A stretch of DNA of 64,000 nt. Origin: Xanthobacter tagetidis. GTDB taxonomy: Bacteria > Pseudomonadota > Alphaproteobacteria > Rhizobiales > Xanthobacteraceae. The first letter of the stretch is position 1; every line of letters starts with the position of its first letter. The notes under the pieces are model-generated. The model was given only the letters and a program-made list of their open reading frames with translations, had not been told where the DNA came from and did no database searches. Made by a program: the position numbers and the translations under genes. The stretch spans positions 1 to 64,000 of the forward strand of contig NZ_RCTF01000024.1 in NCBI RefSeq assembly GCF_003667445.1. Reading direction: 5' to 3'. Of the stretch, positions 58,274 through 64,000 are shown piece after piece.

Positions 58274-58509
58274 AGGGCCGCCCACCGCGGCGCGAACCGT
58301 TCAGGCCCCACGTCGGCATCCTCGGAGACGATGCCGGCAGACCCGCGCGAACATGGTTCGCTCCCAAGCAGGGTCTCCGCCGAATGTGGGCCATGCCGCC
58401 GGCGGCCGCTGGCAAGGATCGTGCATCGTGCTGGCCCAGGCGCTCCCACGGCGGCGGCGTAAGCCTCTGGAGGAGCGCTATTTCTCATCGAAGGACGGGT
58501 GAGGCCGGC

Positions 58510-58737
58510 ATGCCGCTCTACTCTTATCATTGTCAGGAGTGCGACAAGGACAGCGAGCTTCTGATGGGGTCGTCCGACAATGCGGTCTGTCCCGCCTGCG
58601 GCAGCATGCGGATGGACCGCATGCCGTCGCGCATCGCGCCCGAGGGCAAGAGCCGGGCGATCATCAAGTCCGCCCGCGCCCAGGCGGCGCGCGAAGGCCA
58701 CATGAGCAATTACAGCCGGTCCGAACGGGGCGGATGA
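58510..58737 (+). CDS. FmdB-type zinc-ribbon protein
   Basis: A 75-residue protein. The N-terminus MPLYSYHCQECDKDSELLMG is the FmdB/CxxC_CxxC_SSSS pattern; the zinc ribbon has Cys-x2-Cys (CQEC) and Cys-x2-Cys (CPAC). The C-terminal half is basic and polar. Such proteins are thought to be small regulators; the role is not established. No functional link to the neighbouring LuxR or LytM genes is visible. Confidence 0.85.
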   Translation: MPLYSYHCQECDKDSELLMGSSDNAVCPACGSMRMDRMPSRIAPEGKSRAIIKSARAQAAREGHMSNYSRSERGG

Positions 58738-59018
58738 GCGCCGGCCGCCGCCACAATTCGAGCTTGCGTGGTCGGCCCGACCGTCCGGGCGGGTCCGAGA
58801 CATCCGACCTAAGGTCACGTCTACGCTTGGTCGCGAATCATCGGGCTCGCAAGGCGATAGCCGTCCCGCTTCCCTACCGGAAAACCACTCTGTGGCAAAT
58901 CCGCAACGCGCCACCAAAACCTTGGAAGAGCGGGATTTCCGGCGCCGGACTTAAGCCGCCGTTTACGCCTGAGGCTCTTTAGTGCGTGGCATGTTCTGTT
59001 GCGTGCGAGTTCGGTCAC
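58738..59018. other. Intergenic region upstream of the LytM lipoprotein gene
   Basis: A 281-base gap with mixed composition. I found no ORF, RNA gene or clear promoter by eye. The part at 58890-58990 is less GC-rich and probably contains the promoter of the lipoprotein gene. Confidence 0.4.
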
Positions 59019-60197
59019 ATGCGTAGCTCCAATGAGACTTTCGGGCGTCATGTCCTGGTGCGATTGGCGGTGGTCGGCCTCGTGTCCGGCGCCGTCGCCG
59101 GGTGCAGTTCCGACACCAACCGGTTTGCCGCCGAGGGCGGCGCCCCGATGGGCACGGCCCCGGCCTCCTATGGCGGTCAGCCGGCGCCGGAGGTGACGGG
59201 ATCGCTGCGGACCTCCGCGCCGACCGGCATGGTGACGTCCAGCCAGTTGCCGCCGCCCGGCCAGGGCGGACCCTCATCCTATGCCTCCGCGGGCAACCAG
59301 CCGCTCTACGGCTCGCCCGCCTATAATTCCGGCCAGAGCTACGGCACTCAAGGCTACGGTGCGTCCGCGGCGCCGGCGAAGCCCGGCACCCATGTGGTCC
59401 AGGCCGGCGAGACGCTCGGCTCGGTCGCCCGCACCTACAGCGTGACCCCCGACCAGCTCGGCGCGGCCAACGGCATTGCCCCCGGCATGACCGTGCGCAC
59501 CGGGCAGTCGCTCGTCATCCCGCAGCGCTCCAGCGTCGCTCAGGCGCCCCAGCCGGCGGCGCCAGCGCCCCGCGCCGTCGCTGCGGCGCCGGCTCCCGCT
59601 CCGGCGCCTGCGCCCAAGCAGGTGCAGGTCGCGGCCACCCCGGCGAAGCCCGCCGACGCGATGCCGGCCGATACCAAGGCCGCCGCCAAGACCCAGGCCG
59701 TCGCCGCATCGCCGGCCCCGCCGCCGGCCGGCCAAAAGGCCGACGCCAAGGTGGAGACCGCCGCGAAGCTGACCCAGGTCGCCGATGCGGACGATGGCCC
59801 GCGCGGCGCCGGCTCGGGTCCGCAGTTCCGGGCCCCGGTGCGCGGCCGTGTCATCGCCGGCTACGGGCCGAAGCCCGGCGGCACCCACAATGACGGCGTG
59901 AACTTCGCCGTGCCGGAAGGCACCGCCGTCCGCGCCGCCGAGGATGGCACCGTCGCCTATGCCGGCAACGAGCTGAAGGGCTTCGGCAACCTCGTCCTCA
60001 TCAAGCATGCGGACGGCTATGTCACCGCCTATGCCCATGCCAGCGAGATCGACGTGAAGCGCGGCGACCAGGTGCGGCGCGGCCAGGTGATCGCCAAGGC
60101 CGGCCAGAGCGGCAACGTGTCTACGCCGCAGCTCCACTTCGAGATCCGCAAGGGCAACCAGCCGGTGGATCCGAGCCGCTACGTCGCGGGCCTCTGA
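59019..60197 (+). CDS. LysM/M23 lipoprotein with an inactive-type LytM domain (NlpD/DipM-like)
   Basis: A 392-residue lipoprotein: lipobox AVAGC near residue 28, an Ala/Pro/Gln-rich spacer, a LysM domain (HVVQAGETLGSVARTYSVTP, near 125-170), a second Ala/Pro-rich linker and a C-terminal M23/LytM domain. Where active M23 enzymes have H-x-G-x-D, this reads NDGVNF, and the final H-x-H reads Q-L-H; two or more zinc ligands are missing. Such LytM factors activate amidases at the division septum instead of cutting peptidoglycan. ATG 59019 is chosen; ATG/GTG 58986 would break the signal peptide. Confidence 0.9.
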   Translation: MRSSNETFGRHVLVRLAVVGLVSGAVAGCSSDTNRFAAEGGAPMGTAPASYGGQPAPEVTGSLRTSAPTGMVTSSQLPPPGQGGPSSYASAGNQPLYGSPAYNSGQSYGTQGYGASAAPAKPGTHVVQAGETLGSVARTYSVTPDQLGAANGIAPGMTVRTGQSLVIPQRSSVAQAPQPAAPAPRAVAAAPAPAPAPAPKQVQVAATPAKPADAMPADTKAAAKTQAVAASPAPPPAGQKADAKVETAAKLTQVADADDGPRGAGSGPQFRAPVRGRVIAGYGPKPGGTHNDGVNFAVPEGTAVRAAEDGTVAYAGNELKGFGNLVLIKHADGYVTAYAHASEIDVKRGDQVRRGQVIAKAGQSGNVSTPQLHFEIRKGNQPVDPSRYVAGL

Positions 60198-60231
60198 TCC
60201 CCGGATCGGCGCGCAGGCACTTCATCCATGA

Positions 60232-60256
60232 CGGCCGGGCTCGCCCGGCCGTTTTC
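60232..60256 (+). terminator. Rho-independent terminator
   Basis: ACGGCCGGGC (60232-60241), loop TC, GCCCGGCCGT (60244-60253), then TTT and a T-rich tail. A 10-bp GC stem with T-run, 34 bases after the LytM gene stop. Confidence 0.8.
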
Positions 60257-60324
60257 CTTTGTCCGGCCGGAAGCCGCGCCGTCCGTGGCTTGACGGGGCG
60301 CAAGGCCGCTTATAGGGGCAAGCC

Positions 60325-61338
60325 ATGACCGTCCGCGCCTTCATCTCCGGTTGCGCCGGAACCCGCCTTTCGCCCGAGGAGCGCGTGTTCTTCGCGGAAA
60401 GCGCGCCGTGGGGCTTCATCCTGTTCGCCCGCAACGTCGAGGACCCGGCGCAGGTGCGCGCTCTGGTGGACGAACTGCGCGCGGCGGTGGGCTGGAACGC
60501 GCCGGTGCTGATCGACCAGGAGGGCGGCCGCGTGCAGCGCCTGCGCCCGCCGTACTGGCCGGACTACCCGGCGGCCGAGCCCTTCGGCGTGCTCCATGAT
60601 CGCGATCCGGAGGCGGCGCTGAAGGCGGTGCGGCTCAATTCGCGCGCCATCGCGGCCGACCTCGCGGCCCTCGGCATCGACGTGGACTGCCTCCCGGTGG
60701 CGGACCTGCGCCATCCGGACGGGCACGGCATCATCGGCAACCGCGCCTATGGCGAGACGCCGGCGAAGGTGGCGGCGCTCGCCCGCGCCGCGTCGGACGG
60801 GCTGCTCGACGGCGGCGTGCTGCCGGTGGTGAAGCACCTTCCCGGGCATGGCCGCGCCCCCGCCGACAGCCACGAGCGCCTGCCGGTGGTGGCGGCGCCC
60901 CGCGCGGTGCTGGAGAGCGAAGACTTCGCCGCGTTCCGGGCGCTCGCCGATCTGCCGCTCGGCATGACCGCCCATGTGGTCTATCGCGACATCGACCCCG
61001 ACCGGCCGGCCACCACCTCGCCGGTGATGATCGCCGACGTGATCCGCCGCGACATCGGCTTTTCCGGCCTGCTCATGAGCGACGACCTCTCCATGGGCGC
61101 GCTCGCCGGCAGCCTGTCCGACCGGGGGCGGGGAGCCATCGCCGCCGGGTGCGACTTGCTGCTCCACTGCAACGGCCGGCTGGAGGAGATGCGCGAGGTC
61201 GCCGCCGTCGCCCCCGATCTTTCCAAGCTTGCCGCGGCGCGGGCCGAGCGCGCCCTCGCGCTGCGCCGAAAGGTAGACGCGGGGGATGTTGCGGCTCTGC
61301 GCGCCGAGGTGCAGCATCTCCTTTTCAGGGAGGCGTGA
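60325..61338 (+). CDS. nagZ: Beta-N-acetylhexosaminidase (GH3)
   Basis: A 337-residue cytoplasmic GH3 enzyme that removes GlcNAc from anhydromuropeptides in peptidoglycan recycling. Motifs: APWGFILFARNVEDPAQV, LIDQEGGRVQRL, VVKHLPGHGRAPADSHERLP (His-Asp acid/base loop) and the nucleophile Asp in LLMSDDLSMGAL. It begins an operon nagZ-scpA-scpB-ABC ATPase with 5-base or overlapping junctions. A terminator separates it from the LytM gene. Confidence 0.95.
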   Translation: MTVRAFISGCAGTRLSPEERVFFAESAPWGFILFARNVEDPAQVRALVDELRAAVGWNAPVLIDQEGGRVQRLRPPYWPDYPAAEPFGVLHDRDPEAALKAVRLNSRAIAADLAALGIDVDCLPVADLRHPDGHGIIGNRAYGETPAKVAALARAASDGLLDGGVLPVVKHLPGHGRAPADSHERLPVVAAPRAVLESEDFAAFRALADLPLGMTAHVVYRDIDPDRPATTSPVMIADVIRRDIGFSGLLMSDDLSMGALAGSLSDRGRGAIAAGCDLLLHCNGRLEEMREVAAVAPDLSKLAAARAERALALRRKVDAGDVAALRAEVQHLLFREA

Positions 61339-61343
61339 TCCCA

Positions 61344-62159
61344 ATGGCCGTGGATGCGGCGCCGAGCTTTGCCGAGGACGACCTCCCCAAGAGCGGGGAT
61401 GGCGCCTTCGTGGTGGACATCGACGGCTTCGAAGGGCCGCTCGATCTGCTGCTCGCGCTCGCCCGCACCCAGAAGGTGGACCTCACCCGCATCTCCATCC
61501 TGGCGCTGGCCGACCAGTATCTCGCCTTCATCGAGCAGGCGCGGCGCGGGCGCCTCGAACTCGCCGCCGACTATCTGGTGATGGCGGCCTGGCTCGCTTA
61601 CCTCAAGTCGCGCCTTCTGCTGCCGGCCCCGCCCAAGGAGGACGGACCGAGCGCGCAGGAGCTGGCCGACGCCTTCGCCCGGCGCCTGCGGCACCTGGAG
61701 CGCATCCGCAAGGCGGCGCAGGACCTGCTGGAGCGGCCGCAGATCGGCCGCGACGTGCTCGCCCGCGCCCTTCCGGACCCGCGCGATCTGCCGAAGGGGC
61801 CGGTGACCTACACCGCCACGCTCTATGACCTGCTCTCCGCCTATGCCCGCCAGCGGCAGGTGAAGGCGCTGTCCCACGTCACGCTCAAGACCCGCGCGGT
61901 CTGGTCGCTGGCCGAGGCGCGCGAGCGGCTGGAGCGTCTGCTGGGCGGCGGGCTCTCGGACTGGATTCGGCTCGACCAGTTCCTCATCGACTACGTGGCC
62001 GAGCCCAGCCAGCGCGCCACCGCGCTCGCCTCCAGCTTCTCGGCGAGCCTGGAAATGGTGCGCGAGGGCGTGCTCGACATCCGCCAGGATGCCCCGTTCG
62101 CGCCCCTGTGGCTCAGGCCGCACCGCACCGCGGGCGAGCCGGCCGGGGAGGGCGCATGA
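61344..62159 (+). CDS. scpA: Segregation and condensation protein A
   Basis: A 271-residue kleisin subunit of the bacterial SMC complex. VVDIDGFEGPLDLLLALAR and KVDLTRISILALADQYLAFI form the SMC-head-binding N-terminus; YLVMAAWLAYLKSRLLLP follows; the C-terminal winged helix ends with LDQFLIDYVAEPSQRAT. ATG 61344 with AGGGAGG upstream, 5 bases after nagZ. It overlaps scpB by four bases (62156-62159). Confidence 0.96.
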   Translation: MAVDAAPSFAEDDLPKSGDGAFVVDIDGFEGPLDLLLALARTQKVDLTRISILALADQYLAFIEQARRGRLELAADYLVMAAWLAYLKSRLLLPAPPKEDGPSAQELADAFARRLRHLERIRKAAQDLLERPQIGRDVLARALPDPRDLPKGPVTYTATLYDLLSAYARQRQVKALSHVTLKTRAVWSLAEARERLERLLGGGLSDWIRLDQFLIDYVAEPSQRATALASSFSASLEMVREGVLDIRQDAPFAPLWLRPHRTAGEPAGEGA

Positions 62160-62905
62160 ACAAGGCCGCCCCGCGCATCGACCTGTTCGACGTCCGGCCC
62201 GATGACGAGCGCGCCGTCGCCTTCGTGCGCGACCTGCGCACCGTCGAGGCGCTGCTGTTCACTTCCTCCCTGCCGCTGGATGCCCAGGCGCTCGCGGCCC
62301 ATCTGCCGAAGGAGGCGGACATCGGCGCGCTGATGGATGCGCTTGAGGCGGACTATGCCCGGCGCGGGGTCAACCTCGTGCGGGCGGCCGGCGGATGGAT
62401 GCTGCGGACCGCGCCGGACCTTGCCGCCGTAGTGGCGGCGCGCGCGCCGGAGCCGCGCCGGCTCTCGCGCGCGGCGGTGGAGGTGCTGGCCATCGTCGCC
62501 TATCACCAGCCGGTGACGCGCGCGGAGATCGAGGAAATCCGCGGCGTCTCCACCTCCAAGGGCACGCTCGACGTGCTGCTGGAGACCGGATGGGTGCGCC
62601 TGCGCGGCCGCCGCAAGGCGCCGGGCCGGCCGGTGACCTACGGCACCACGCCGGCTTTCCTGGTGCAGTTCGGCCTGGACCAGGTGCAGGATTTGCCGGG
62701 CCTCGACGAGATGAAGGGCGCCGGCCTGATCGACGGCCGCCTGCCGCCCGGCTTCACCATTCCGCTGCCCTCCGACGATCCCCACCTGCACGAGGACGAG
62801 GAGACGCTGGAGCCCGAGCCGCTGGATTTCGCCCTGACCCCGCCGCCCTCGGACGAGGACGAGCCCGACGACGAGCCCGAGGACCAGGAGGACGGCCGAG
62901 AGTGA
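62156..62905 (+). CDS. scpB: Segregation and condensation protein B
   Basis: A 249-residue winged-helix protein that binds ScpA in the SMC complex. RTVEALLFTSSLPLDAQALAAHLP, LSRAAVEVLAIVAYHQPVTRAEIEEIRGV and LDVLLETGWVRLRGRRKAPGRPVTYGTTPAFL are standard. The last 40 residues are strongly acidic (poly-Asp/Glu), a feature common in this order. ATG 62156 overlaps scpA; the stop overlaps the GTG start of the ABC ATPase. Confidence 0.96.
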   Translation: MNKAAPRIDLFDVRPDDERAVAFVRDLRTVEALLFTSSLPLDAQALAAHLPKEADIGALMDALEADYARRGVNLVRAAGGWMLRTAPDLAAVVAARAPEPRRLSRAAVEVLAIVAYHQPVTRAEIEEIRGVSTSKGTLDVLLETGWVRLRGRRKAPGRPVTYGTTPAFLVQFGLDQVQDLPGLDEMKGAGLIDGRLPPGFTIPLPSDDPHLHEDEETLEPEPLDFALTPPPSDEDEPDDEPEDQEDGRE

Positions 62906-63996
62906 GCACGCTCGCAAGTCTCGGCGTCCGCGCCCGAACACCGGCCGCCATTGCCAAGCGCCTGTCGTTCGAGGACGTGAGCCTTTCCTACGGCGACGTG
63001 CCGGCGGTGCGCGGCGTGTCGCTGGACGTGGAGCCCGGCGAGGTGATCTGCCTGCTCGGCCATTCCGGCTGCGGCAAGACCTCGCTGCTGCGCCTCGCCG
63101 CCGGGATCGAGCGGCCCGATTCCGGCCGCATCCTGCTCGACGGCCGGGACGTGGCCTCGCGCTCCGCCTTCGTGCCGCCGGAAAAGCGCGGCGTCGGGCT
63201 GGTGTTCCAGGATTTCGCGCTGTTCCCGCATCTGACCAACCTGGAGAACGTCATGTTCGGCCTCGGCGCCCTGCCGCGGGCGGAGGGCCTCGCGGAGGCG
63301 CGGCGCGCGCTCGCCCGGGTCGACCTGGAGGAGGTGGCGAACGCCTATCCCCACGAACTGTCCGGCGGCCAGCAGCAGCGGGTGGCGCTCGCCCGCGCCA
63401 TGGCGCCGCGGCCGGGCATCCTGCTGCTGGACGAGCCGTTCTCCGGCCTCGACCGGCGCCTGCGCGACCAGGTGCGCGCCGACACGCTGGCGGTGCTGCG
63501 CGATGCCAAGGCGACCTCCATCATCGTCACGCACGATCCCGAGGAGGCGATGCGCCTCGCCGACCGCATCGCCTTGGTGCGCCGGGGCGAGCTGGTCCAG
63601 GTGGGGCCGCCCGCGACACTCTACCGCGACCCGGCGGACCTCAACGTCGCGCGCTTCTTCTGCGAGATGAACGAGGCGCCCGGCATCGCCGCCGGCAGGC
63701 GGGTGGAGACGGCGCTCGGCACCTTCCGTGTGCCGGCGGACATTCCCGACGGCCCGGTGGTGGCGGCGGTGCGGCCGACCGGCATCCGCATCGGCCCGCG
63801 CGGCTGCGGCCTGCCGGGGCGCGTCCTCGACCGGCGCTTCCTGGGCGAGCTCGATCTCGTGGAAGTGATGGTGGAGGGCATCGCCCGCCCGGTGGTCGCG
63901 CGGCTGAAGGATGCCGGAACCGTGGCGCGCGGCGAGGAGGTGGGCCTCTCCGTCGATCCGGCCGAGGTTCTTGTTTTCGCCGCTTCCGGCGCCTAG
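62902..63996 (+). CDS. ABC transporter ATPase, iron(III)/thiamine/spermidine type
   Basis: A 364-residue ATPase with a GTG start overlapping scpB. Walker A GHSGCGKTS (near residue 53), VGLVFQDFALFPHLTNLENV, signature LSGGQQQR, Walker B ILLLDEPFSGLD and ATSIIVTHDPEEAMRLAD. The C-terminal 110 residues form a TOBE-type regulatory domain (VVAAVRPTGIRIG). It resembles FbpC-like importers. The permease and binding-protein genes are not in the window; tatA, which often follows scpB in this group, is not seen in the four bases left. Confidence 0.9.
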   Translation: MSTLASLGVRARTPAAIAKRLSFEDVSLSYGDVPAVRGVSLDVEPGEVICLLGHSGCGKTSLLRLAAGIERPDSGRILLDGRDVASRSAFVPPEKRGVGLVFQDFALFPHLTNLENVMFGLGALPRAEGLAEARRALARVDLEEVANAYPHELSGGQQQRVALARAMAPRPGILLLDEPFSGLDRRLRDQVRADTLAVLRDAKATSIIVTHDPEEAMRLADRIALVRRGELVQVGPPATLYRDPADLNVARFFCEMNEAPGIAAGRRVETALGTFRVPADIPDGPVVAAVRPTGIRIGPRGCGLPGRVLDRRFLGELDLVEVMVEGIARPVVARLKDAGTVARGEEVGLSVDPAEVLVFAASGA

Positions 63997-64000
63997 TCTG

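Noticed and set aside
1..64000. tRNA, rRNA, CRISPR arrays, prophage or intact insertion sequences
   Set aside because: The gaps were read on both strands and none showed cloverleaf, regularly spaced repeats or transposase motifs. A covariance-model search could still find small RNAs.

Overview
The window is GC-rich DNA from an alphaproteobacterium, most likely order Hyphomicrobiales. Support comes from the acdS-acdR pair, a HemB with the aspartate-type (Mg) metal site, the scpA-scpB pair, an inactive-type LytM/NlpD lipoprotein and a DUF6163-type membrane protein. A Xanthobacteraceae-like soil or plant-associated genus fits the gene content, but this is inference. I see no rRNA, tRNA, CRISPR array, phage or intact insertion sequence.

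From 1 to about 48.2 kb the window is an accessory catabolic region made of compact uptake-plus-enzyme modules, most with a divergent or adjacent regulator. (1) End of a GABA aminotransferase gene and an M20 amidohydrolase. (2) IclR regulator divergent from an orphan TctC/Bug receptor and a TPP enzyme, with two matching dyad operators. (3) gmd divergent from a glycosyltransferase. (4) ACC deaminase acdS divergent from acdR. (5) LysR regulator divergent from a dipeptide-type ABC importer whose operon ends in two M20 peptidases. (6) GntR regulator divergent from TRAP DctQ-DctM, a mandelate-racemase-superfamily enzyme and DctP. (7) GntR regulator, CoA-transferase, TRAP DctP-DctQ-DctM and an enoyl-CoA hydratase-like protein. 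(8) TctC-TctB-TctA, aldehyde dehydrogenase, TPP decarboxylase-like enzyme and LysR, divergent from a UbiD decarboxylase; two outward-facing 25-nt repeats lie in the shared promoter region. (9) XRE-cupin regulator divergent from TRAP DctP-DctQ-DctM, RidA, a MOSC protein and a flavin/2Fe-2S reductase. (10) phnD-phnE-phnC divergent from a NagD-type HAD phosphatase.

From about 49.4 kb the content becomes core metabolism and cell biology: a DUF1835 protein, queF, eno, three copies of a ~225-bp repeat, hemB, a 3-hydroxyisobutyryl-CoA hydrolase-like gene, a membrane protein, a small HTH gene with a probable 30-residue membrane peptide, an SDR with Phe in place of the catalytic Tyr, a LuxR regulator, an FmdB-type zinc ribbon, the LytM lipoprotein, nagZ, scpA, scpB and an iron/thiamine-type ABC ATPase.

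The most interesting items are the MOSC plus flavin/2Fe-2S reductase pair with RidA behind a TRAP transporter (a possible two-component molybdenum N-reductase), the 25-nt inverted promoter/operator pair between tctC and ubiD, and the repeated use of GC-rich hairpins just after binding-protein genes. All functional assignments are from reading motifs; no database search was run.
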